DNA of 25,635 nt from Candidatus Aenigmatarchaeota archaeon (GCA_025058985.1 JANXEB010000098.1:1-25635), one strand, 5' to 3'; positions 7,985 through 16,840 are shown, counted from the stretch's first letter. Program-made: numbers and translations. Notes: generated by a model from the sequence alone, not told the origin.

Positions 7985-8897
7985 TCCAGGCATTTGAAAC
8001 ATTATTGATATTGTAGCCACCTCCACCAAAAGCAACGAATTTACCATTACATAGATTTTTTGCTAGCTGATAGATTATTTTAACTGCTTTCAAATGTCCT
8101 TCTAAACTGTATTTAAGTTGAGTTAGAGGATCCCCCCTTATTCCGTCTGCACCAACTTGCATTAGGATAATTTCCGGTTTTGCCATTTCCCCAAATTCTA
8201 CAATTTTTTTCATTCCTTTTAAAAGCTCTTTATCACCAGCACCTGCATCAACTAATATATTCAATTTTGTTCCTTCGGCTTCTCCTTCTCCAGTTTCCCA
8301 TTCAAATCCAGTTCCTGGAAAAATGTTGATCTGATGAATATCCGCAATCCAGACTTTTGGATTGGAGTAGAAGCTATAGAAGACACCATCTCCATGATGC
8401 GCATCTATATCAACATACAGTATTCTTTTAACTTTAAATTTTTCCAAAAGATAAGAAATCACTACACAAACATCGTTAAATACACAAAAACCCGCACTTC
8501 TATTTTTAAAAGCATGATGCAAACCACCAATTATATTGAAAGCACATTCGGCTTCATTTTTCCAGACCTTTTCGGTAGCAATTAGGGAAGCACTTACAAC
8601 AGCTAAGGCATCTTCAAAAACACCTTTATACACAGGAGTATCTCCAAAATCTAAATAACCTTCTCCTTCCTCGGACATTTTTTTTACAAAGTTTATGTGC
8701 TCTTTTTCATGAAAAAAATATAAAATGTCTTCTGGTAAGATTTCTATTTTTTCCATTATAATGTTTTTTCTTTCTAGAATTTTTTTGCTTTCTAGGATTT
8801 CAAACGTTTTCTCCACTCTTTCGTATGAAAAAGGGTGATTAGGAAAACTATAAGAAAGATTTCTACCTATGGGTAAAAATAGCTTTTTTTCTTCCAC
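7935..8897 (-). CDS. Histone deacetylase-family zinc amidohydrolase (AcuC/HDAC-like)
   Basis: The 320-residue protein has all catalytic landmarks of the HDAC superfamily: HH at 127-128 (general base pair), DIDAHHGDG at 163-171 with zinc ligands D165 and H167, the third ligand D251 in GADGIRGDP, and the transition-state tyrosine Y295 in GGGGYN. It should remove acetyl groups from lysines or small acetylated amines. In archaea the substrate may be histones, Alba or a metabolite; the sequence does not decide. The start is GTG, 40 nt after the thermosome stop. The C-terminal tail overlaps the convergent cpgS-family gene by 50 nt without losing any catalytic element. Confidence 0.92.
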   Translation of the reverse strand: MEEKKLFLPIGRNLSYSFPNHPFSYERVEKTFEILESKKILERKNIIMEKIEILPEDILYFFHEKEHINFVKKMSEEGEGYLDFGDTPVYKGVFEDALAVVSASLIATEKVWKNEAECAFNIIGGLHHAFKNRSAGFCVFNDVCVVISYLLEKFKVKRILYVDIDAHHGDGVFYSFYSNPKVWIADIHQINIFPGTGFEWETGEGEAEGTKLNILVDAGAGDKELLKGMKKIVEFGEMAKPEIILMQVGADGIRGDPLTQLKYSLEGHLKAVKIIYQLAKNLCNGKFVAFGGGGYNINNVSNAWTNLIDFLSSQQSDGSP

Positions 8898-8937
8898 AAA
8901 AATTTTACAAAAAAAAATAAAATAAAAAAGCTAGTTA
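8898..8937 (-). terminator. Oligo-T terminator of the thermosome gene, with the deacetylase promoter in the same spacer
   Basis: After tandem TAA TAA stops, the minus strand of this 40-nt spacer runs into long T tracts (TTTTTTATTTTATTTTTTTTT), the usual archaeal termination signal. The same TTTTATTTTATTTT stretch lies about 20-30 nt before the deacetylase GTG, so it could also serve as its TATA element. The two roles cannot be separated from sequence alone. Confidence 0.45.
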
Positions 8938-10587
8938 TTATTCACTTTCTTCTGGTGTTTCCGTTGGAGGTGTTTTTTCGCCACCCCTTTCTACTTTACT
9001 TGCTGTTATAACATCATCTATTCTTAGAATCATTTCTGCAGCTTCTGTTGCACTTTTTATTGCGAACGTTTTTATTTTTAAAGGTTCTACTACACCCATT
9101 TTTATTGAGTCCACTACTTTACCTTTCTCTAAATCTATTCCAGCATTCTTTTCTCCTTTTTCATGAGCAGATCTTAATTCTGCTAAAATATCAATAGAAT
9201 CTAGACCAGCGTTTTCTGATAGACTTTTTGGTATTATTTCTAGAGCATCCGCGAAAGCAAGTATTGCCATTTGTTCTCTTCCACTAAACTTTTGTGCAAA
9301 TTTTCTAACAGCGCTAGCAGCTTCTACTTCGGCTGCTCCAGCTCCAGGTACTATTTTACCTACTTCTAAAGCTGAAATTACAGAGCCAAGAGCATCTTCA
9401 ATAGCTCTATCTACTTCGTCAACAATATGTTCTGTAGAACCTCTAACTAATATAGTAACTGCTTTTGGATCTTTACAGTCTTTAACAAAAACCATTGCTT
9501 CTCCTCCTATTTTTTTCTCTTCAACAATTTTTGCATATCCTAAGTCTTGTTCACTTAAATCTTCTAGGTTAGTTACTATTCTTCCACCAGTAGCTTTTGC
9601 TAATGCCTCCATATCGCTTTTCTTAACTCTTCTTACTGCCAAAATACCTTTTTTTGCTAAAAAGTGTTGAGCCGTATCGTCTATACCTTTTTGACAAATA
9701 ACAACATTCGCTTTTGCTTCAGCAATTTTTTCAACCATATCTTTTAACATTTTTCTTTCTTGATCTAAAAATGCTTGCAGTTGCTCTGGAGAAGTTATTC
9801 TTATTTCAGCATCTGTTTCAGTTTCTTTAATTTCTAGTGCAACATCTAATAAAGCAATTTTTGCATCTTTTACTATTTTCGGCATTTGTGGATGAACAAC
9901 TTCTTTATCTATTACTATTCCTTTTATTAGTTCACTCTCTTCAGCACTTGCTCCATGTTTTTTCACTCTCTTTATATTATCTCTATCGATAACTATTTTA
10001 CCATTTTTTACTTCAGCAACAGATTTAACAGCTTCAACAGCTAGTTTTGCCAAAGCATCACTAGCTCTTTCTATACTTTTACCACTCATTGCAGTTAATG
10101 CTATTTTAACTAAGAGATCCTTATCTTCAAGAGTAATGGGTTGACTTATTTTTTCTAAATGCTTTATAGCTTCTTCCTTAGCCAACTTATAACCTCTAAC
10201 TATTATAGTTGGATGTATGTCTTGATCAAGCAATTCTTCAGCTTTTTTTAACAATTCTCCGGCTATTATTACGCTTGTTGTTGTACCATCACCAACTTCT
10301 TGATTTTGTGCTTTTGCTATTTCTACCATCATTTTTGCTGCCGGATGCTCTACTTCCATTTCTTCAAGAATTGTAACACCATCATTAGTTATTACTATAT
10401 CTCCAATAGAATCTACTAACATTTTATCCATACCTTTTGGTCCTAACGTTGTTCTTACAGCATCTGCTATAGCTTTTGCTGCTGCTATATTATTCCTTTG
10501 TGCATCTTTACCTAACTGTCTTAATGTACCTTCTGGTAATATCAATACAGGTTGACCACCAAGTTGACCAACAAGAGCCTGCGCCAT
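8938..10587 (-). CDS. ths: Thermosome subunit (group II chaperonin)
   Basis: This 549-residue protein is full length for a thermosome/CCT subunit. It begins with the family's N-terminal segment and contains the ATP-site motifs LGPKGMDKMLVD (about 48-59), NDGVTILEEM (about 68-77), GDGTTTSV (about 97-104) and the late GAGAAEVEAA segment near 417. The C-terminal tail is acidic (TPPTETPEESE). It forms an eight- or nine-membered double ring in the cytoplasm that folds proteins with a built-in lid. One gene is seen here; whether it makes homo-oligomers depends on paralogues elsewhere. It is transcribed on its own: a TATA-like TTTATAAA lies 28-35 nt before the ATG, just after the upstream gene's stop, and a T-rich terminator follows. 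Confidence 0.98.
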   Translation of the reverse strand: MAQALVGQLGGQPVLILPEGTLRQLGKDAQRNNIAAAKAIADAVRTTLGPKGMDKMLVDSIGDIVITNDGVTILEEMEVEHPAAKMMVEIAKAQNQEVGDGTTTSVIIAGELLKKAEELLDQDIHPTIIVRGYKLAKEEAIKHLEKISQPITLEDKDLLVKIALTAMSGKSIERASDALAKLAVEAVKSVAEVKNGKIVIDRDNIKRVKKHGASAEESELIKGIVIDKEVVHPQMPKIVKDAKIALLDVALEIKETETDAEIRITSPEQLQAFLDQERKMLKDMVEKIAEAKANVVICQKGIDDTAQHFLAKKGILAVRRVKKSDMEALAKATGGRIVTNLEDLSEQDLGYAKIVEEKKIGGEAMVFVKDCKDPKAVTILVRGSTEHIVDEVDRAIEDALGSVISALEVGKIVPGAGAAEVEAASAVRKFAQKFSGREQMAILAFADALEIIPKSLSENAGLDSIDILAELRSAHEKGEKNAGIDLEKGKVVDSIKMGVVEPLKIKTFAIKSATEAAEMILRIDDVITASKVERGGEKTPPTETPEESE

Positions 10588-10614
10588 ACCTAAATATATT
10601 TATTATTATTCTGG

Positions 10615-10622
10615 TTTATAAA
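10615..10622 (-). promoter_or_regulatory. TATA box of the thermosome gene
   Basis: TTTATAAA is centred about 31 nt before the thermosome ATG and starts three bases past the stop codon of the upstream gene. The spacing fits a 5' leader of only a few nucleotides. Confidence 0.55.
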
Positions 10623-10624
10623 TT

Positions 10625-12286
10625 TTATTTAGTTTTTGCGTCAGAGGGTTTACCGTATAGAGAGTATGTTAGAGCTGTAAATACTTTAGGGATATATGAT
10701 AAAATGTTGTAAGTGGCATTATTTTTTCCTTTATTTGCGTCTGAAGTTTTTCTATATTTATCTATACTAGAGTCTATAAAATTAGTTATTCTAGCTAATG
10801 GTCCCGTCTTTTTTTTGTAATTTTCTAAATTTTGTTTTATTTTTTCTTCCTCATTTTTTAGGAACCCTTCCATTAACTTATATTTTTTAATTAATTCATC
10901 AACCATATTAATTTCAATAGGGAGACCCATATCTTTTAATATACTGTATAATTTTTTTTCGTCAACCTTTCCTTTAAAAAAGTTTTTTATTGTAATGTAG
11001 TTTGGTAGAGAGATAGAATATTTGTTTCCTAACTTGTTTTTTATATAGTTGTTCATTACTTGAATTCGAATTTCATCACTAGATTTTTCTATATCATCAA
11101 CCGAAATATTATATCCAAATTTATTAGCCGCGGTTGTTATTATGTTTTTTTCACCATTTTTTATTTCTTCTATTTCTTTCATTAAAGATTTTTCGAAGTT
11201 TTTATAATCTTCGTATTTATTAGTAGGTATGTAATTTTTGATTATTTCAGCCAATGTTTCTATCTTTTTATCATCAAATGTATCCGACAACAATGTATCT
11301 ATTTTTTTGAAGGTATCGTACGGTAATGTAGAGGGCGAATATTGACCAAACAATTTTTTAATAAGAGAGTTTGTCATTATTCTCAAAATATTTTCGTTTG
11401 TTTCACCGCCTATGTTCTTTTTTAGTTTTTTTGAGCCTATTTCTTCAATATTCAACTCATTCGCTAGCTTGTTAATGTCTTTTTTATATTTTTTAATAGA
11501 GTTTCTATACAATCGTCTGTCTCTTCCTTTAGCTTCTATAATATTTTTTCTTTGTTCTTCCAGTTTATTTAATTCATCTTTCATATATCTAAATTGGTGG
11601 ACAAATGGAGCAATAAGCGATAAGTTTGTGCTTTTTTCAAATGTTTGATATAGTCTATTTTTATTTTCTTCGTTGTTAGGATCTTGTATTAATCTTTCTA
11701 ATATCGAGTAATCAATATTATATTTTTTCGCTAGATTTTGTATAGCGTTCTTTCTATATTTTTCTACTTCTTTTTTTATTGCGTTTTTACTATTTTCTAC
11801 ATGTATACTCGCTATATCATATGCCTCTTTAAGTGTAGAGAGTATTTTTTTTAGATAAACATTATTATATTTTTTCATAGAATCTTCCGGAATACCTTTT
11901 TTAGATAATATTTCTGCAATTTTTTCCTTATTCTCATCCGTAGGATTTTCCATTAGCTGTATTAGCTGGAAACTTTCGGTATCGTTAAGTTCCATCTTAC
12001 TTCCAAATAAACTATGAATATATTCTTCAAGTTTCTTTCTTTCCAGTTCGTAGAATGCTAAATCTGGATTTTTAGCTACATCTTTTAAGTTTCCTATTTC
12101 GAATCCATAAAATCTCAGTTTTTCAAGATTTTTTTTTGCTTCTTTCCAATCTTTACCTCTTATAGAATCTCCTATTGTTTCTACAATCCTAGAAATCGTA
12201 CCTACTCTACTTTTTTTCTCGTTATATTTTTTTTCTATTACTTCCTTGTTCTCTCTCTCTCCTGCGTCAATTGTTTCACCTATCAT
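10625..12286 (-). CDS. Unrecognised 553-residue charged helical protein with divergent internal repeats
   Basis: I recognise no family. The protein is almost entirely predicted helix, rich in Lys, Glu, Asn and Ile, with no signal peptide and no clear membrane segment. Four diverged units can be aligned by eye at about 86-155, 183-245, 305-378 and 409-480. Units 1, 3 and 4 begin with a helix ending LFG or LG (LFG at 93-95 and 312-314, LG at 419-420). All four then have a hydrophobic helix, a D/N-rich turn, a second helix, and a last basic helix. Segments such as NLAKKYNID, KLANELNIE and TAANKFGYN recur between units. The termini (about 27-43 and 495-510) are short amphipathic stretches of similar pattern. 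A cytoplasmic scaffold or binding protein is possible, but this is a guess. It is monocistronic and diverges from korA. Confidence 0.85.
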   Translation of the reverse strand: MIGETIDAGERENKEVIEKKYNEKKSRVGTISRIVETIGDSIRGKDWKEAKKNLEKLRFYGFEIGNLKDVAKNPDLAFYELERKKLEEYIHSLFGSKMELNDTESFQLIQLMENPTDENKEKIAEILSKKGIPEDSMKKYNNVYLKKILSTLKEAYDIASIHVENSKNAIKKEVEKYRKNAIQNLAKKYNIDYSILERLIQDPNNEENKNRLYQTFEKSTNLSLIAPFVHQFRYMKDELNKLEEQRKNIIEAKGRDRRLYRNSIKKYKKDINKLANELNIEEIGSKKLKKNIGGETNENILRIMTNSLIKKLFGQYSPSTLPYDTFKKIDTLLSDTFDDKKIETLAEIIKNYIPTNKYEDYKNFEKSLMKEIEEIKNGEKNIITTAANKFGYNISVDDIEKSSDEIRIQVMNNYIKNKLGNKYSISLPNYITIKNFFKGKVDEKKLYSILKDMGLPIEINMVDELIKKYKLMEGFLKNEEEKIKQNLENYKKKTGPLARITNFIDSSIDKYRKTSDANKGKNNATYNILSYIPKVFTALTYSLYGKPSDAKTK

Positions 12287-12315
12287 ATTACTACTAAATA
12301 ATAGTTATATTTGGT

Positions 12316-12325
12316 ATTTAAATAT
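12316..12325 (-). promoter_or_regulatory. TATA-like element for the 553-residue repeat protein gene
   Basis: The palindromic TATTTAAATA is centred about 34 nt before the ATG at 12286. A second AT-rich candidate (AAATATAA, minus strand, 12305-12312) lies nearer the gene, so the exact box is uncertain. Confidence 0.35.
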
Positions 12326-12339
12326 TTTTACCATATTTT

Positions 12340-12355
12340 CTAAACAAACGTTTAG
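12340..12355. promoter_or_regulatory. Inverted repeat between divergent promoters (possible operator)
   Basis: CTAAAC and GTTTAG form 6-nt arms around AAAC. The dyad lies between the two outward-facing TATA-like elements of the 138-nt spacer and is followed by a T run on the plus strand. Position suggests an operator; chance is not excluded for arms this short in AT-rich DNA. Confidence 0.25.
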
Positions 12356-12387
12356 TTTTTTTTACTATTAGTAGATAAATAATAACC

Positions 12388-12398
12388 TTTAAATAAAT
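12388..12398 (+). promoter_or_regulatory. TATA box of the korA-korB-ftsZ-secE operon
   Basis: TTTAAATAAAT, preceded by ACC, is centred about 32 nt before the korA ATG, giving a leader of only a few bases. No Shine-Dalgarno sequence precedes the ATG. Confidence 0.5.
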
Positions 12399-12424
12399 TT
12401 CATATTGATAGAATTAATTTAATA

Positions 12425-14455
12425 ATGAGGAATTCCTTTACATTTTGCATGGCCGGACCACAGGGGAGTGGTATAGATACTTCAATGAGGATTTTTTCTC
12501 AAATAGTAGGGTCTCTTGGTAACGAAATTTTTAGTTTTAGAGAATATCATTCTAATATAAAAGGGAGGCATAGTTATTTAATAGCTGTTATTGATGAAAA
12601 CAAGGTTAATCATTTGAGATTTTCTATAGACATTTTAGCTTGTTTAGAGGAGGATTCACTAGCTACACATTTATTTCATGATGATATTAGTTATGATGGT
12701 GTACTAATATACAATAAAGCTTCAAAAAATATTCTAATAAAGAATATAAGAACAATGGAAAGTTGTTTAAGAGAAAGAATTATTGAGAAATATGAAAAAG
12801 TTGAAGATTTGTTCGAAATAGCTAGAAAGAAAAGAGTACAATTTGTAGAAATAGATTTTTTAAAAATAACTTCTCATATAGCAAAAAATTTGAACATTCC
12901 TTTAAGAGAGGCTATGATTTCATTCAATATAATTGCATTAGCAGCTTCTTTAAAATATTTGAATTTTGATTTTGATAGTTTAGTAAATATTTTAAAACAA
13001 AGGTTTGGAAAAAATGAAAAAGTTTTTAGAATGAATTATTTAGCGGCTGAAGAAACTTATAAGTATATAGATGAAAATTATAAAAACTTAGAAAGAAGAT
13101 TTTACTTAAAAAAAGTTGAGAAAAAAGAAAAGAGAATTTTAATAGATGGAAATGCCGCTGTTGCAATCGGAAAAATAATTGGCGGAATATCTTTTCAATC
13201 ATATTATCCGATAACACCAGCTACTGATGAAAGCGTATTCATAGAGGCTAATCAAAATCTCGATTGTGTTATAGAAAAAGATGAATTAATAAAAAGAATA
13301 GAAAAAGGAGAATTATCTAATAATATTTTAAATTATGCAAGATTGGAAAACGGTTATTATAAAATAAAAAGAGGTATAGTTGTTCATCAAAGTGAAGATG
13401 AAATCTCTGCAATAGGTTCTGCAATAGGAGCTGCTTTAACTGGAGCTAGAGCGGCAACTTCAACATCTAGTCCAGGCTTTTCTTTAATGACGGAGTTCTT
13501 AGGTTGGGCGGGCAAAAATGAAATACCTGTTGTTATAACACATTATCAACGAGCTGGGCCAAGTACTGGAATGCCTACAAAGACAGAGCAAGGTGATTTA
13601 CTTTTTTCTTGTTTTGCTTCTCATGGAACATTTCCTAGAATAGTTTTAGCATCTGGTGATATAGAAGAAGCTTTTTTTGATGCAATTAAAATATTTAACC
13701 TAGCAGAAAAATATCAGATGCCAGCTATTCATTTATTAGATAAAATTATAGCAAATTCTATGCAAACACTTCCATATTTTGATTTGTCAAAAGTTAAAAT
13801 AGAAAGAGGAAAAATATTAAATGAGGAGGATTTGAAAAAAATTGAAAAATTCAAAAGATTTGTTATAACTAATGATGGAATTTCACCAAGAGCATTTTTT
13901 GGTACAAAAGGGGCTATACATCCTTTAACTGGAGATGAGAATGATGAAAAAGGATTTATAACAGAAGACTCTTATACAAGGTCTACTATTATGAATAAAA
14001 GAATGAAAAAAATTGAAACTTTATTAAAAGAAGTAAATGAGGAAGATAAATTAAAGATACATTTTAACAAAAATGCAAAAATTGCTATAATTAGTTTCGG
14101 TTCTACAAAAGGAGTTATAATAGATTGTATTAAAAAAATGAATTTGGAAGAAAAAGTTAAATTTATTCAAATAAGATTATTACAACCATATCCAGTAAAA
14201 GATGTTGAAAAAGCTTTGGAAAATGTTGAAATGTTAATAGACGTAGAAATGAATTATAATGGTCAACTAAATTTATTAAATAGAATGAATTGTTTAAAAA
14301 CAGCAGATGTAGTTATTTATAAAATAAATGGTAGGCCAATATTTTTGGAAGAACTTTCTTATTATTTAAAAAAAGCCATAGAAAAAGATTTTAGTGTTTT
14401 TGAAAAAGACGAATTGTTAGGTTTTTATAAAGCTGAATTAAAAAATGGTGTATAA
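12425..14455 (+). CDS. korA: 2-oxoacid:ferredoxin oxidoreductase, fused gamma-alpha subunit
   Basis: The 676-residue protein is the gamma-alpha fusion typical of two-subunit archaeal enzymes. The gamma domain fills about residues 1-210 (GPQGSGIDTS near 11 and REYHSNIKGRHSY near 39). A linker leads to the alpha pyrimidine-binding domain with YYPITPA at 260-266, EDEISAIGSAIGAA near 324, TSTSSPGFSLMTE at 345-357 and GPSTGMPTKTEQGDL at 378-392, then the C-terminal domain. With KorB it oxidises a 2-oxoacid to acyl-CoA and CO2 and reduces ferredoxin. The family resembles 2-oxoglutarate or broad 2-oxoacid enzymes, but substrate choice cannot be fixed by eye. A lysine/asparagine-rich stretch at about 280-316, between YPITPA and EDE, looks longer than usual. 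Its end overlaps korB by 11 nt. Confidence 0.93.
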   Translation: MRNSFTFCMAGPQGSGIDTSMRIFSQIVGSLGNEIFSFREYHSNIKGRHSYLIAVIDENKVNHLRFSIDILACLEEDSLATHLFHDDISYDGVLIYNKASKNILIKNIRTMESCLRERIIEKYEKVEDLFEIARKKRVQFVEIDFLKITSHIAKNLNIPLREAMISFNIIALAASLKYLNFDFDSLVNILKQRFGKNEKVFRMNYLAAEETYKYIDENYKNLERRFYLKKVEKKEKRILIDGNAAVAIGKIIGGISFQSYYPITPATDESVFIEANQNLDCVIEKDELIKRIEKGELSNNILNYARLENGYYKIKRGIVVHQSEDEISAIGSAIGAALTGARAATSTSSPGFSLMTEFLGWAGKNEIPVVITHYQRAGPSTGMPTKTEQGDLLFSCFASHGTFPRIVLASGDIEEAFFDAIKIFNLAEKYQMPAIHLLDKIIANSMQTLPYFDLSKVKIERGKILNEEDLKKIEKFKRFVITNDGISPRAFFGTKGAIHPLTGDENDEKGFITEDSYTRSTIMNKRMKKIETLLKEVNEEDKLKIHFNKNAKIAIISFGSTKGVIIDCIKKMNLEEKVKFIQIRLLQPYPVKDVEKALENVEMLIDVEMNYNGQLNLLNRMNCLKTADVVIYKINGRPIFLEELSYYLKKAIEKDFSVFEKDELLGFYKAELKNGV

Positions 14456-15557
14456 AAAAGAAGATTATATTGAAGATTTTAATGAAGGATGGTGTCCTGG
14501 ATGTGGAAACTTTGGTATAAGAGAAGCTTGTTTAAGAGCTTTTGAAAATTTGCAACTCGATCCAAATAAAACAGTAGTTGTTTCTGGAATAGGTTGTTCC
14601 GGAAAAGGAGCTCTTTATTACAAAGTATTTGTTGCACACACTTTACATGGTAGAACGTTACCAGTTGCTATTGGTTTAAAATTAGCCAATCCAGAGCTAA
14701 ATGTTATTGTTCATAGCGGAGATGGAGATTGTTATGGAATAGGAGTTGAACATTTTGTTAGTACTGGAAGATATAATCCAGATATAACTTTAGTAGTTTT
14801 TGATAACAGTGTTTATGCTTTAACAAAAGGTCAAGCATCTCCAACATTAAAAAGAGGGGAGAAATTAAAATCTTTACCAGCCCCAAATATAAAAGATGCT
14901 ATAAATCCAATTGGTATAGCTTTATTATCTGGTTATAATTATATTGCTCAAGGTTATGCTTTTAATATAGAACATTTATCTAATTTAATAGCTGGTGCAA
15001 TAAAACACAAGGGTTTATCTTTAGTAAATGTTAAACAACCATGTATAACATATGATGATATTCATACCAAGGATTTTTATCAAAATGCTTTATTTTACAT
15101 AAATAACATTTTAATATTAACAAAAGATTTAGATAAACCAATAAAGGTCGGAATTGTAAAAAGAGAATTTTCTAATCATAAGATTGGCGAATTAGTAATT
15201 ATCGAAAATGAAGAGCAAGAAAAAAATTGTTATGTTATGGAGTTTAAAAAAGCAAACGAGGCAGTTATTTTGCCAAAAGAAAAGGCCGAGGAATTGTTGA
15301 AAAAAGAATGTGCTAGAAAGATTAAAGAAGAAGATTTTTATGATGAGTATATAGCTTTTTCCATAGCTAAATTAATGTTAAATATTCCAATAATAGGAAA
15401 AATATACGAAAGAAAAGAGTCCAAAACTTACGAAGAAAGAATTGCTTATAATATAGAAAGTTATTTTGCTTATCCACCAGCTAAACAAATAATATGTGAT
15501 GAAGAAGGAAATCCGACAACAGATATTAGAAAAATATTAGATTCATTTATAGTTTAG
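14445..15557 (+). CDS. korB: 2-oxoacid:ferredoxin oxidoreductase, beta subunit
   Basis: The thiamine-diphosphate and iron-sulfur subunit. WCPGCGNFG at 16-24, GIGCSGKG at 48-55 and Cys200 supply the four conserved cysteines (C17, C20, C51, C200) for a 4Fe-4S cluster. GDGDCYGIG at 92-100 with the later NSVYALTKGQASPT forms the Mg-TPP site. The protein has 370 residues, longer than the roughly 300 common for archaeal beta subunits; the extra residues at about 285-370 form a charged C-terminal extension (DEYIAFSIAK near 305, YFAYPPAKQI near 345) that I cannot assign. No separate ferredoxin-like delta subunit is encoded nearby. It is coupled to korA by an 11-nt overlap, and ftsZ starts immediately after its TAG. 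Confidence 0.93.
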   Translation: MVYKKEDYIEDFNEGWCPGCGNFGIREACLRAFENLQLDPNKTVVVSGIGCSGKGALYYKVFVAHTLHGRTLPVAIGLKLANPELNVIVHSGDGDCYGIGVEHFVSTGRYNPDITLVVFDNSVYALTKGQASPTLKRGEKLKSLPAPNIKDAINPIGIALLSGYNYIAQGYAFNIEHLSNLIAGAIKHKGLSLVNVKQPCITYDDIHTKDFYQNALFYINNILILTKDLDKPIKVGIVKREFSNHKIGELVIIENEEQEKNCYVMEFKKANEAVILPKEKAEELLKKECARKIKEEDFYDEYIAFSIAKLMLNIPIIGKIYERKESKTYEERIAYNIESYFAYPPAKQIICDEEGNPTTDIRKILDSFIV

Positions 15558-16640
15558 ATGGGAGTGAAACAATATATTAAAGTAAAAGAAAATAAAGCTT
15601 CTAAGGTAGATGAAGAATTAAAGAAAATAGTAGAGGAAGCAAGAACAAAAATAAAAGTTGTTGGTGCTGGAGGAGCAGGTTGCAATACTATCTCTAGACT
15701 AATGAGTAGTGAATTATATGGAATTAAAACAATTGCGATTAATACAGATGCCTTAGATTTATTAAATACAGTAGCTCATCAAAAAATATTAATTGGTAAA
15801 AGTATAACAAAAGGAATAGGTGCTGGGGCTAATCCAAAAATTGGTGAAGAAGCTGCAATGGAGAGTAAAGAGGAAATAAAGAAGGCTTTGGAAGGAGCTG
15901 ATATAGTTTTTTTAACAGCTGGATTAGGTGGTGGTACTGGAAGTGGTTCTTTACCGATAATAGCTGAGATTGCAAAAAGATTAGGAGCTCTAACAATAGC
16001 AATAGTTACTTTACCTTTTTCAATGGAAGGAAAACAAAGACAAAAAAATGCGATAGAAGCTTTAACAAAATTAGAAAAAAATGTTGATACTTTAATAGTA
16101 ATACCAAACGATAAGTTAAAAGAGATAGTACCACACTTAACACTTTTAGAAGCTTTTGAATTTTGCGATGAAATCTTGATGAGAGCAGTTAAAGGTATTT
16201 CTGATTTGATAAACAAACCAGGTTTAATAAATAGAGATTTTGCAGATGTTAAAGCGGTAATAAGTAACAGCGGCTTAGCAATGATTGGTATAGGGGAAAG
16301 TCAAAGTGAAAATAGAGCGAAAGAATCAATAGAAAGAGCGTTAAAACATCCTTTAATAACGGTTGATATAACAAATGCTTCTGGTGCTTTAGTATACATT
16401 ACAGCAGGACCAGATTTAACATTAAAAGAAGCTGAAGAAATAGTTAGTTACTTGAATTCTAAGTTAAGTGATAATGCAAAAATAATATGGGGAGCATCTA
16501 TAGATAGAAATCTTGGAAAAATTGTTAGAACAACTGCTATAATAACTGGTGTTTCATCTCCTAATATTTTTAGTGTTGAAAAACCTTTTAGTAAAGTTGT
16601 TAGAGATGTTGAAAAAACTTTTAAAATAGAATATAGATAA
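15558..16640 (+). CDS. ftsZ: Cell division GTPase FtsZ
   Basis: The 360-residue protein has the complete FtsZ/tubulin GTPase core: GAGGAG at 36-41, the signature GLGGGTGSG at 122-130, LPFSMEGKQRQ at 152-162, and the T7 synergy loop NRDFADV at 225-231 (usual NLDFADV) with both acidic residues. It polymerises with GTP into the cytokinetic ring under the membrane. An N-terminal basic extension of about 30 residues precedes the core, and the C-terminus ends with a short basic segment that may bind a membrane-tether partner. The ATG follows the korB TAG with no gap, so it is read from the same message; secE follows 29 nt later. Confidence 0.97.
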   Translation: MGVKQYIKVKENKASKVDEELKKIVEEARTKIKVVGAGGAGCNTISRLMSSELYGIKTIAINTDALDLLNTVAHQKILIGKSITKGIGAGANPKIGEEAAMESKEEIKKALEGADIVFLTAGLGGGTGSGSLPIIAEIAKRLGALTIAIVTLPFSMEGKQRQKNAIEALTKLEKNVDTLIVIPNDKLKEIVPHLTLLEAFEFCDEILMRAVKGISDLINKPGLINRDFADVKAVISNSGLAMIGIGESQSENRAKESIERALKHPLITVDITNASGALVYITAGPDLTLKEAEEIVSYLNSKLSDNAKIIWGASIDRNLGKIVRTTAIITGVSSPNIFSVEKPFSKVVRDVEKTFKIEYR

Positions 16641-16669
16641 ATTTATTTTCAATAATAAACATTCTATTT

Positions 16670-16840
16670 ATGTTGAAAAAATTGTTTGAGAAAATTAACG
16701 AATATTTTAGAATAATTAAATTAGCTTCGAAGCCAGATAAAGAAGAGCTTCTAGAAATGATAAAAATAAGTTTAATAGGAATAGGAGTACTAGGTTTCAT
16801 AGGTTTTTTGTTTTTGGTTATTTTTTCATTAATTTTGTAG
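16670..16840 (+). CDS. secE: Protein translocase subunit SecE (Sec61 gamma)
   Basis: This 56-residue ORF carries the Sec61-gamma pattern: an amphipathic cytoplasmic helix with YFRIIKLASKPDKEE at about 12-26, then one membrane helix (ISLIGIGVLGFIGFLFLVIF, about 33-52). SecE clamps the SecY channel for protein export and membrane insertion. The position directly after ftsZ supports the call, because ftsZ-secE-nusG is a recurrent archaeal gene order. Here nusG does not follow. The ATG at 16670 is the only sensible start; length and composition fit the family. Confidence 0.88.
   Translation: MLKKLFEKINEYFRIIKLASKPDKEELLEMIKISLIGIGVLGFIGFLFLVIFSLIL

Noticed and set aside
15779..16216. 145-codon minus-strand frame inside ftsZ
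   Set aside because: It is antisense to a highly conserved GTPase core; low complexity and no recognisable motif.
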